Shown in pieces: positions 6,427 through 13,484 of a stretch of DNA of 20,291 nucleotides. The notes below the pieces were generated by a model. That model was not told where the DNA came from and ran no database searches. It saw only the letters and a program-made list of their open reading frames with translations. Source of the stretch: Pseudomonadota bacterium (GTDB lineage Bacteria; Pseudomonadota; Gammaproteobacteria; Burkholderiales; Burkholderiaceae); contig CAUJJP010000044.1 in assembly GCA_963205525.1 (NCBI GenBank), positions 1 to 20,291 of the forward strand, written 5' to 3'. A program made the position numbers and the translations under genes. Every line of letters starts with the position of its first letter. Within the stretch, counting starts at the first letter, position 1.

Positions 6427-7560
6427 TCAAGGACGGTTCGTCGGCAGGGGAATCCGCAGTGTCGCACGCGTGCCGGGGTGGGCCTGACTCAGGCTCAGGC
6501 TGGCGGCGCTGCCCCAGCGTCCCTGCAGGCGCTGGCGGATGTTGGCCAGCGCCACCCCGTTGCCGCTGCTGCGCCGGGTGGCCGCTGCGCTGCCCAGGCC
6601 GTCGTCCGCCACCTCCAGCAGCAGGCTGTCGCCGTCGCGGCGCACGCTCAAGCTGAGTCGGCCGCCCTCGAGCTTGGGCTCCAGGCCGTGGTGGATCGCG
6701 TTCTCCACCAGCGGCTGCAGCAGCAGCGGCGGCAGCGCCAGCTCGTGCAGCGCGGGGTCGCTGGCGATCTGCACCTGCAGCCGGTCTTCCATGCGCTGCT
6801 TCATCAGGTCCAGGTAGGCGCCGGCCAGCGCCATCTCCTGGCCGACACTGCTGTCCTCGGTGCGCAGGCTGGCGACGCTGGCGCGCAGGTAGTCGGTGAA
6901 GGCCTCCAGCATCTGCTTGGCGCGCGCCGGTTCGATGTCGATCAGGGTCTGCACCCCGGCCAGGGTGTTGAACAGGAAGTGCGGCTCCATCTGCGCCTGC
7001 AGCAGCTTGAGCTGGGCCTCGACCGAGCGCCGTTCGGCCAGCACCTGTTTGGCGCGTGCATTGAAGATCTGGAAGAAGACGAAGCAGATCAGCAGCGACA
7101 GCAGCAGCGCGCCGATCAGGGCATTCGCCCCGGGCCGGCTGAGCCAGGACGGCCAGCCGCCCAGCACCAGCGCCAACCCCAGCGGCCAACCGATCAACAC
7201 GCCGGTGATCGGTACCCCGGCGAAGAAGACGGCGCGCCCGGCGTCCGACCAGCCGCGGATGCGCGCGTGCCCGACGAGCGGGATGAGGAGCGAGAACATG
7301 GCGTGGATCAGGTAGCCGATCACCAGCGAGACCGCCAGATTGCGGCCGAACCAGGTCAGCCACAGCGCAGGCCGGGCCCAGGCGTTGCCGCCGTCGAGCG
7401 CGTTCAGCGCCAGTCCCAGCACCGTGAAGCAGGTGCCGACGACGGCGCAGAACACGGTCGTCAGCACCCATTGCAGCCACACCGGGCCATGGGGTTCGAG
7501 GTCGTTGCCGTACCAGGACTTCCAGGCCAGGGCAACGGTTTCGCGTGTGATCGCAGCCAT
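6427..7560 (-). CDS. LytS/AlgZ-family sensor histidine kinase
   Basis: The protein has 377 residues. Four hydrophobic segments are visible (~28-52, 72-98, 108-135, 146-165), followed by a His_kinase domain with phospho-His194 in the motif MEPHFLFNTLAGVQTLI. An ATPase domain follows, with Asn287 (PLVENAIHHGLEPK), DDGLG at 319-323 and GNGVALANIRQRL at 333-345. Unlike Pseudomonas AlgZ/FimS, which lacks typical nucleotide-binding boxes, these are present. It should phosphorylate the LytTR regulator encoded 10 nt downstream. The signal is unknown. The ATG at 7560 was chosen because TACACT ends 7 nt upstream and a longer frame, to 7770, would overlap the divergent mutase gene. Confidence 0.9.
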   Translation of the reverse strand: MAAITRETVALAWKSWYGNDLEPHGPVWLQWVLTTVFCAVVGTCFTVLGLALNALDGGNAWARPALWLTWFGRNLAVSLVIGYLIHAMFSLLIPLVGHARIRGWSDAGRAVFFAGVPITGVLIGWPLGLALVLGGWPSWLSRPGANALIGALLLSLLICFVFFQIFNARAKQVLAERRSVEAQLKLLQAQMEPHFLFNTLAGVQTLIDIEPARAKQMLEAFTDYLRASVASLRTEDSSVGQEMALAGAYLDLMKQRMEDRLQVQIASDPALHELALPPLLLQPLVENAIHHGLEPKLEGGRLSLSVRRDGDSLLLEVADDGLGSAAATRRSSGNGVALANIRQRLQGRWGSAASLSLSQAHPGTRATLRIPLPTNRP

Positions 7561-7567
7561 GGCGGGC

Positions 7568-7573
7568 AGTGTA
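7568..7573 (-). promoter_or_regulatory. -10 element for the sensor kinase gene (probably leaderless)
   Basis: TACACT on the minus strand, then 7 nt (GCCCGCC), then the ATG at 7560. No Shine-Dalgarno is present. This is the same arrangement as at narX and ada/alkA. Confidence 0.45.
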
Positions 7574-7707
7574 GGAAGCCCATCGCGGGCAGCCCGGCGG
7601 CGGGCGACGGATCGACGGCGCAGGCGACGGATGGCAAGCCGTGCCGGCTGATCACCCGGGCCGATCACGCCGGCATCTCGCGCCCGCGGGGCGCGCGGCC
7701 GCCTCCC

Positions 7708-7713
7708 TACAAT
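7708..7713 (+). promoter_or_regulatory. -10 element for the phosphomannomutase gene
   Basis: TACAAT matches the sigma-70 -10 consensus at 5 of 6 positions and lies 31 nt before the ATG at 7745. No clear -35 is visible at 16-18 nt spacing. The 184-nt divergent region shared with the kinase gene could hold LytTR-regulator sites, but I could not identify a repeat pair. Confidence 0.45.
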
Positions 7714-7744
7714 CGCCCGTCCTTCGCTGCCCCCGCAACCGAGC

Positions 7745-9148
7745 ATGAAGCCCAACCCGTCCGTCTTCAAGGCCTACGACATCCGCGGCGTCGTCGGCCG
7801 CACGATAGACGAGCGCTTTGCGCTGCACCTCGGCCGCGCCTTCGGCAGCCAGGCGCTGGCCGAGGGCGAGCGCGCGGTGGCGGTCGGGCGCGACGGGCGC
7901 CTGTCCGGCCCGCAGCTCGCGGCGGCGCTGATCCGCGGCCTGAAGTCCACCGGCCTGGACGTGGTGGACCTGGGCGCGGTGACGACGCCGATGGCCTACT
8001 ACGTGGCCGCCACCCGCGGCGCGCACGGCTGCCGCAGCGCGATCCAGGTCACCGGCAGCCACAACCCCAAGGACTACAACGGCTTCAAGATGGTGCTTGC
8101 CGGGCGCGCCATCCACGGCGCGGAAATCCAGGCCCTGCGCCAGCGCATCGAGGCCGCCGACTACGTCCGCGGCCGCGGGCGCAGCGCGCGCATGGACATC
8201 GGCCCCGAGTACGCGGCACGCATCGTCGGCGACGCGCGGCTGGCGCGGCCGATGAAGATCGTCGTCGACTGCGGCAACGGCATCGCCGGCGCCTCGGCCC
8301 CGGCCATCCTGCGCGCCCTGGGCTGTCAGGTGCAGGCGCTGTACAGCGAGGTTGACGGCAACTTCCCCAACCACCACCCGGACCCGAGCAAGCCGGAGAA
8401 CCTGACCGAGCTGATCGCCGCCGTGCAGGCCGGCGACGCCGAGCTCGGCCTGGCCTTCGACGGCGACGGCGACCGCCTGGGTGTCGTCACCCGCGATGGC
8501 CGGATCATCTACCCCGACCGCCAGCTCATGCTGCTGGCGCAGGACGTGCTGACGCGCAACCCCGGGGCGACCGTGATCTACGACGTCAAGTGCAGCCAGC
8601 GCCTGGCGCCCGCGATCCGCGCCGCCGGCGGCTTGCCGCTGATGTGGAAGACCGGCCACAGCCTGGTGAAGGCGAAGATGAAGGAGGTCGGGGCGCCGAT
8701 CGCCGGCGAGATGAGCGGCCACGTCTTCTTCGGCGAGCGCTGGTACGGCTTCGACGACGCCACCTACACCGCGGCGCGCCTGCTGGAGATCCTGTCGCGC
8801 AGCAAGAACCCGAGCCGGGTGCTGAACGCGCTGCCGAGCAGCCACAGCACGCCCGAGCTGAATGTGCACTGCGCCGAGGGCGAGCACCACGCGGTGGTGG
8901 CCGAACTGCAGGCAAGGCTGGCCGACGGCCGGCTCGCCTTCGACGGCGCCCAGGTCGACACCATAGACGGCCTGCGCGCTGACTGGGCCGACGGCTTCGG
9001 CCTCATCCGCGCCTCCAACACGACGCCCGTGCTGGTGCTGCGCTTCGAGGGCCACAGCAAGACCGCGCTGCGCCGCATCGAGCGCGCCACCCTGGGCGCG
9101 CTGCGCAGCGTCAAGCCGGATGCCGAGGTCGCCGCCGCGGCGCACTGA
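7745..9148 (+). CDS. algC: Phosphomannomutase/phosphoglucomutase (AlgC/ManB type)
   Basis: This 467-residue, full-length alpha-D-phosphohexomutase interconverts the 6- and 1-phosphates of mannose or glucose, feeding GDP-mannose and UDP-glucose for LPS and exopolysaccharide. All four family motifs are present: active-site phosphoserine Ser105 in TGSHNP; the metal loop DGDGDR with Asp239, Asp241 and Asp243; the sugar-binding loop GEMSGH at 321-326; and the phosphate-binding loop RASNTTP at 422-428. The N-terminal FKAYDIRG is typical. The glutamate of GEMSGH is shared by phosphomannomutases and dual-specificity AlgC enzymes. It is transcribed divergently from the LytS/LytTR pair, with the Kdo transferase-kinase gene 65 nt downstream. 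Confidence 0.94.
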   Translation: MKPNPSVFKAYDIRGVVGRTIDERFALHLGRAFGSQALAEGERAVAVGRDGRLSGPQLAAALIRGLKSTGLDVVDLGAVTTPMAYYVAATRGAHGCRSAIQVTGSHNPKDYNGFKMVLAGRAIHGAEIQALRQRIEAADYVRGRGRSARMDIGPEYAARIVGDARLARPMKIVVDCGNGIAGASAPAILRALGCQVQALYSEVDGNFPNHHPDPSKPENLTELIAAVQAGDAELGLAFDGDGDRLGVVTRDGRIIYPDRQLMLLAQDVLTRNPGATVIYDVKCSQRLAPAIRAAGGLPLMWKTGHSLVKAKMKEVGAPIAGEMSGHVFFGERWYGFDDATYTAARLLEILSRSKNPSRVLNALPSSHSTPELNVHCAEGEHHAVVAELQARLADGRLAFDGAQVDTIDGLRADWADGFGLIRASNTTPVLVLRFEGHSKTALRRIERATLGALRSVKPDAEVAAAAH

Positions 9149-9213
9149 GTGACGCAGCGGGCAGCGAGCAGCGATTCGCCTGGCGCCACGCTGGGCGACC
9201 CACCGGGCCTGCG

Positions 9214-11307
9214 ATGGCGCTGCGCCTGTACTCGGCGCTGATCCACGCCGCGCGCGTGCTGGCCTGGCCGGTGCTGTGGTGGCTGGGGCGGCGCGTGCCG
9301 GCCTACCGCGAGCGCTGGGACGAGCGGCGCGGCCGGGCGCCGCTGCCGCCAGAGCTGCGCGGCGGGGTGCTGATCCACGCCGCGTCCATGGGTGAGTGGC
9401 AGGCCGCGCTGCCGCTGGTGCGCGCGCTGCGCCAGGCGCGGCCGGCGCTGCCGCTGCTGCTGACCTGCAGCTCGCCGACCGCCTCCGCGCGCATCGCCGC
9501 CGAGCTCGCGCGGTTCACTCAGCTCACGCAGAGCGCGCCCTCCGAGCCCTCCGCGCCCTGCGCGCAGGCTGCGGCCCTCGTGCACCACGTCTACCTGCCC
9601 TTCGACACCCCGGGCGCGGTGCGGCGCCTTCTCGACGCCGCCGACCCGCGTCTGCTGGTGGTGGTGGAGACCGAGCTGTGGCCGCAGCTGCTGACGCAGG
9701 CACAGGCGCGCGGCTGCGCGGTGGTGCTGGCCAGCGGGCGCTTGTCCGCCGCATCGGCGCGCCGCTACGCGCGCTTTCGCCGCACCACGCACACCATCCT
9801 GGCCGCCCTGGATGCGCTGCTGGTGCAGGACGAGGCGGCGCGCGACCGCTTCCTCGCGCTGGGTGCGGCGCCGGCCCGGCTGACGGTGAGCGGCAACCTG
9901 AAGTTCGACACCCCGCTGCCGGCAGACCATGACGAGCGCGTGGCGGCGCTGCGCGCCGTGCTCGGCGATCGGCCGCTGTGGCTGGCGGCGAGCACCCACG
10001 AGGGCGAGGAGGCCCTGCTGCTGCAGGCCGCGCAGCGCCTGCGCGAGGCCGCCCCCGGCCTGCTGCTGGTGCTGGTGCCGCGCCATCCGCAGCGCTTCGA
10101 CGCGGTGGCGGCGCTGGTCGACGCCAGCGGCCTGCGCTGGCAGCGGCGCAGCGCGGCACAGCCGGTGGCGGCGGCGACCGAGCTGCTGCTGGTCGACGCG
10201 ATGGGCGAGCTGACGGCCTGGATGGCCTTGGCGCCCACCGTCTTCATGGGCGGCACCCTGGTGGCGGTGGGCGGCCACAACCCGCTGGAGGCGATGCAGT
10301 TCGGCTGCGCGTTGCTCGCCGGGCCGCAGCGCTACAACTTCGCCGCCGCCTTTGCCGCGCTGCAGGCGGCGGATGCGGTCTGCCCGGTGGCCGACGCCGC
10401 GCAGATCGCCGCCCAGGTGGCCGAGTTCCACCACCAGCCGGCGCTGGCGCGCGCGGCCGGCGCGCGCGGCCGGACATTGTTCGAAGCGGCCGGCGGCGCC
10501 ACCGGGCGCAGCCTGCAGGCCTTGCTCGCCTTGCTGGAGCGGCGCGGTGCGCGCGTGCTCAGCGCCGACGCTTGCACCTGGGCCGACCCGGCGCTGCTGC
10601 CGATACCCGAAGCCGCGTCTTTCGATCCTGCCACCGGCAGCCCGGTCGCATCCCTTGCCGCCGAAGCCGCCGTCCCGGGCAGCGGCCGCGGAACGGTGTG
10701 GTGGCAGCAGGCCGGCGCGCAGACCCTGCTGTTGCGCCACTACCGGCGCGGCGGCCTGCTGGGCCGCCTGGTCGCCGACCGCTACCTGCGCGGGCCGCGA
10801 TCGCAATCGCGCGCGCTGGCCGAGTTCGCGCTCCTGCAGCGCATGCGCGGCTGGGGCCTTGCGGTGCCGCGCCCGGCGGCGGCGCGCTGGCAGGCGGCCG
10901 GGCCGCTGCACTACCGGGCCGACATCCTGCTGGAACGGATCGCGGGTGCGCAGGATCTCGCCATCACGCTGCAGCAACGACCTCTCGGTGGCGCCGAATG
11001 GCAGACGGTGGGGGCCGCGATCGCGGCCCTGCACGCGCACGGGGTGGACCACGCCGACTTGAACTGCCACAACCTGATGCACGACGCGCGCGACGCCAGC
11101 GGTCGGGGGCCGGTGTGGATCGTCGACTTCGACCGCGGTGCGGTGCGAGCCCCGGGCCCCTGGCAGGACGCCAACCTGCAGCGGCTGCGCCGCTCGCTGC
11201 GCAAGGAATCTCGCCGCATGGCCCGCTGGCACTGGGCGGAAGCGGACTGGGACGCGCTGTGCGCCGGCTATGCCGGCGCCACGACTACTTCGCCAGCAGG
11301 GCGTTGA
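9214..11307 (+). CDS. waaA-kdkA: Fused Kdo transferase (WaaA) and Kdo kinase (KdkA)
   Basis: One uninterrupted 697-residue frame carries two LPS enzymes. Residues ~1-430 are WaaA, transferring Kdo from CMP-Kdo to lipid IVA at the inner membrane: membrane-anchoring N-terminus, YRERWDERRG (31-40) with the candidate catalytic Glu, HAASMGEW, HVYLPFD, VVVETELWP, SGNLKFD, FMGGTLVAVGGHNPLEA. A linker (~435-488) leads to KdkA (~489-690), the Kdo 4-kinase: GRGTVWW at 491, LRHYRRGGLLGRLVADRYL, then kinase loop HADLNCHNL (His613, Asp615) and metal site DFDRG (Asp638, Asp640). Both parts are close to full length, so this is a fusion rather than a remnant. Residues ~101-121 are an extra insert between AAELAR and HVYLPFD. 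The last codons overlap the convergent tolC gene by 23 nt. In Haemophilus and Vibrio, KdkA partners a monofunctional WaaA. Confidence 0.92.
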   Translation: MALRLYSALIHAARVLAWPVLWWLGRRVPAYRERWDERRGRAPLPPELRGGVLIHAASMGEWQAALPLVRALRQARPALPLLLTCSSPTASARIAAELARFTQLTQSAPSEPSAPCAQAAALVHHVYLPFDTPGAVRRLLDAADPRLLVVVETELWPQLLTQAQARGCAVVLASGRLSAASARRYARFRRTTHTILAALDALLVQDEAARDRFLALGAAPARLTVSGNLKFDTPLPADHDERVAALRAVLGDRPLWLAASTHEGEEALLLQAAQRLREAAPGLLLVLVPRHPQRFDAVAALVDASGLRWQRRSAAQPVAAATELLLVDAMGELTAWMALAPTVFMGGTLVAVGGHNPLEAMQFGCALLAGPQRYNFAAAFAALQAADAVCPVADAAQIAAQVAEFHHQPALARAAGARGRTLFEAAGGATGRSLQALLALLERRGARVLSADACTWADPALLPIPEAASFDPATGSPVASLAAEAAVPGSGRGTVWWQQAGAQTLLLRHYRRGGLLGRLVADRYLRGPRSQSRALAEFALLQRMRGWGLAVPRPAAARWQAAGPLHYRADILLERIAGAQDLAITLQQRPLGGAEWQTVGAAIAALHAHGVDHADLNCHNLMHDARDASGRGPVWIVDFDRGAVRAPGPWQDANLQRLRRSLRKESRRMARWHWAEADWDALCAGYAGATTTSPAGR
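9514..9576 (+). repeat. In-frame insert in the WaaA domain, possibly a small dispersed repeat
   Basis: About 21 codons encode a Gln/Ser/Pro/Ala segment (FTQLTQSAPSEPSAP...) with no counterpart in E. coli WaaA, where the RVQSAFGKDVQHVYLPYD region is continuous. The DNA has a lower third-position GC bias and repeated CCTCCG/CCCTGCG pieces, unlike its neighbours. A small repeat inserted in frame is one explanation; ordinary loop expansion is the other. Confidence 0.4.
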
Positions 11308-12604
11308 CGGCGTCGAGGTCGCCGCTGGCGAGCTGGCCCGATGCCTGGCGCAGCCGCAGGTGGCCGACCAGGACCTCGTAGCGCGCGCGCGCCAGGTCGC
11401 GCCGGGTCTGGAAGAGCTGGCTCTGCGCGTTCAGCACGTCCAGGTTGACGCGCACCCCCACCCGGTAGCCGAGCTGGGTGGCTTCCAGGGCGAGCTTGCT
11501 CGACGCCTCGGCGGCCTCCAGCGCCTTCACCTGCGCGCTGCCGGACTGGACGCCGAAATAGGCCACCCGCGTGCCCTGCGCGACGCCGCGGCGGGCCGCG
11601 GCGAGGTCGTTGCCCGCCTTCTCCTCCAGCGCCAGGGTTTCCTTGATCCGGTTGTCGGTGGCGCCGCCGGTGTACAGCGGCAGGTTGAACTGCAGGCCGA
11701 GCGAGGCGGTGGTGGTCGGCGTGCCGGGCGTGCCCTGCGGGTACTTGCCGGCGTACTTGGCGGCGCCGACGCTGGCCACCGCGTCCAGGGTGGGAGCTTC
11801 GGCGGCCTTGGCGCGCTCCACTTCCAGGCGCGCGATGTCCAGCCCCGCTTGCGCGCGCTGGATCGCCGGGTGGCGCGCGTCGGCGCTTGCGACCCAGGAC
11901 TCGGGGTCGGCCGGCAGCACCGGCGGCAGGCTGGCCGGCAGCGCCAGCGGCTTCGGATCGACGTCGGTGCGGCCGACCAGCTGGTCCAGTGCGATGCGCT
12001 TGGCGCGCAAGTCGTTGTCGGCGGCGATCTCGCGCGCCACATCCAGGTCGTAGCGCGACTGCGCCTCGCGGGTGTCGGTGATGGTGGCGGTGCCGACCTC
12101 GAACGCGCGCTTGGCCGACGCCAGCTGCTCGGCGGTGGCGGTCTTGGAGCTGCGCACGGTGGCGAGCGCGTCCTGCGCCGCCAGGACGTCGAAATAGGCC
12201 TGCGCGACGCGCACGATCAGGTCCTGCTCGGCGCTGGCGAGCTCGCTGCGCGACAGGTTCAGCGCGCGCTCGGCCTGCCGGGTGGCGACGTCGTTTGCGC
12301 GGTTGAACAGGGCGTAGCGACCCTGCAGCGCGACGTTCGCGGACAGGGTGTCGCCGCCGGGGCCGCGCGCGGTGTCCACATAGCCGGCGCTGCCGGCTGC
12401 GGTGAGCGCCGCGCTCGGGCGCTTGAGCGCGTCGGCCTGCGCGGCCTTGAACTCGGCCGACCGCGCCTGCGCCTGCGCGGCCAGGAAGCTCGCGTCGTAG
12501 GCCCGTGCCGCCTCGTAGAGCTCGCGCAGGTTCTGCGCCTGGGCGGTGTGGCCGAGGGCGAGTGCGGCGGCGGCGGCGAGCAGGGTCAGCGGCTTGGAGC
12601 GCAT
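11285..12604 (-). CDS. tolC: TolC-family outer-membrane efflux channel
   Basis: The precursor has 439 residues with a clear signal peptide (positive start, hydrophobic 6-17, cleavage after ALGHTAQA, about residue 23). The mature protein shows the duplicated outer-membrane efflux domain: NLRELYEAARAYDASFLAA opening the first helix, RYALFNRAND, and in the second half FNLPLYTGGATDNRIKE and YRVGVRVNLDVLNAQSQLF, all typical TolC landmarks. It forms the trimeric channel-tunnel that the adaptor and RND pump dock to. AAGGA lies 8 nt before the ATG. A 174-nt gap (12605-12778) separates it from pcm; no gene is seen there, but TACAAC at 12680-12675 could be a secondary promoter. Its 3' end overlaps the convergent waaA-kdkA gene by 23 nt. 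Confidence 0.93.
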   Translation of the reverse strand: MRSKPLTLLAAAAALALGHTAQAQNLRELYEAARAYDASFLAAQAQARSAEFKAAQADALKRPSAALTAAGSAGYVDTARGPGGDTLSANVALQGRYALFNRANDVATRQAERALNLSRSELASAEQDLIVRVAQAYFDVLAAQDALATVRSSKTATAEQLASAKRAFEVGTATITDTREAQSRYDLDVAREIAADNDLRAKRIALDQLVGRTDVDPKPLALPASLPPVLPADPESWVASADARHPAIQRAQAGLDIARLEVERAKAAEAPTLDAVASVGAAKYAGKYPQGTPGTPTTTASLGLQFNLPLYTGGATDNRIKETLALEEKAGNDLAAARRGVAQGTRVAYFGVQSGSAQVKALEAAEASSKLALEATQLGYRVGVRVNLDVLNAQSQLFQTRRDLARARYEVLVGHLRLRQASGQLASGDLDAVNALLAK

Positions 12605-12778
12605 GAGCGGTTTCCTTGGCGGTGCGGTGCGTGATTCACAAGGGCCGGCGGCGCGTGGCCCGGCTGCCGGCGGCGTTGTACAGGAAGCGCCCGCTCGCGT
12701 GGCGCCGAAATGCGACGACTTGCGCGCTGCGGGCGCCGACCGGGCCGGTGCAGGCGACGGGTGGCGGCGCCATCGGCG

Positions 12779-13441
12779 TCAGAAGACGAAGCGCGGGCCG
12801 GCGGCGAAGCCCTGCAGCGCCGGCGCGCTGGTGTCGAACAGGTCGACCGCCGACCAGGCGCTGTCGGAGGTCCGGGTGTGCAGCCGGGCGCACATGATGG
12901 GCTCCTCGCCGACGATGGCGAGCAGCCGGCCGCCGATCTTGAGCTGGTCTAGCAGGGCCTGCGGCACCTCCGGCACCGAGCCGGAGAGCAGGATGGCGTC
13001 GTAGGGGGCGTCGCCGCCGTGGCCGCGCGCGCCCTCGGCGACGCCGACCTCGCGCACCGCCACGTTGGCCAGACCGGCACGCTGCAGGTTGGCGCGGGCC
13101 AGCGCGGCCAGCTCGGGCACGCATTCCAGGGTCACCACGCGCTGCGCACGGTGGCCCAGCAGGGCGGCCATGAAGCCGCTGCCGGCGCCGACCTCCAGCA
13201 CCCGCTCGTGGGGCTGCAGCTGCAGCTCCTGCAGCAGCCGCGCCTCCAGCCGCGGCTCCAGCATGCACTGGCCATGGCCCAGCGGCACCTGGGTGTCGCA
13301 GAAGGCCAGCGCGCGGTAGGCGGCGGGCACGAAGTCTTCGCGCCGCACCGCCGCCAGCAGCGACAGCACCGCCGGGTCCAGCACATCCCAGGGGCGGATC
13401 TGCTGCTCGATCATGTTGAAGCGTGCGAGTTCGATGTTCAT
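12779..13441 (-). CDS. pcm: Protein-L-isoaspartate O-methyltransferase-like protein (tolC-linked type)
   Basis: This 220-residue SAM-dependent methyltransferase starts MNIELARFNMIEQQIRPWDV. Motif I is VLEVGAGSGFMAALLG (~75-90), followed by VVTLECVPELAALARANLQ and the post-motif YDAILLSGSVPEVP. In true Pcm enzymes the substrate-binding segment reads like GHGQTISQP; here it is GHGQCMLEPRLEARLL, so the usual Thr/Ser residues are lost. It may methylate a different substrate or have diverged. A pcm-tolC operon is known in Stenotrophomonas maltophilia, matching the order here. The gene starts 43 nt after the RND permease stop, within the efflux operon. The start codon ATG at 13441 follows an AT-rich dyad; a longer frame to 13510 would overlap the permease gene. 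Confidence 0.85.
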   Translation of the reverse strand: MNIELARFNMIEQQIRPWDVLDPAVLSLLAAVRREDFVPAAYRALAFCDTQVPLGHGQCMLEPRLEARLLQELQLQPHERVLEVGAGSGFMAALLGHRAQRVVTLECVPELAALARANLQRAGLANVAVREVGVAEGARGHGGDAPYDAILLSGSVPEVPQALLDQLKIGGRLLAIVGEEPIMCARLHTRTSDSAWSAVDLFDTSAPALQGFAAGPRFVF

Positions 13442-13444
13442 CTC

Positions 13445-13462
13445 TATACCTATCTGGGTATA
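13445..13462. promoter_or_regulatory. AT-rich dyad between the RND permease and pcm
   Basis: TATACC-TATCTG-GGTATA: 6-bp perfect inverted arms with a 6-bp centre, 4 bp upstream of the pcm ATG. It is unusually AT-rich for this region. It could be an operator, or the -10 region (TATACC or TTTATA on the minus strand) of an internal promoter that lets pcm-tolC be expressed without the pump genes. Confidence 0.4.
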
Positions 13463-13484
13463 AACCTGGGCGAAACCGTGGATT

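Noticed and set aside
7561..7770. N-terminal extension of the LytS-type kinase to an ATG at 7770
   Set aside because: It would overlap the divergent mutase start, and the extra 70 residues are Arg-rich without domain character.
12605..12778. Possible extra gene in the pcm-tolC gap
   Set aside because: Open frames there continue from antisense or shifted frames of pcm and give basic low-complexity protein; no start with a ribosome-binding site.
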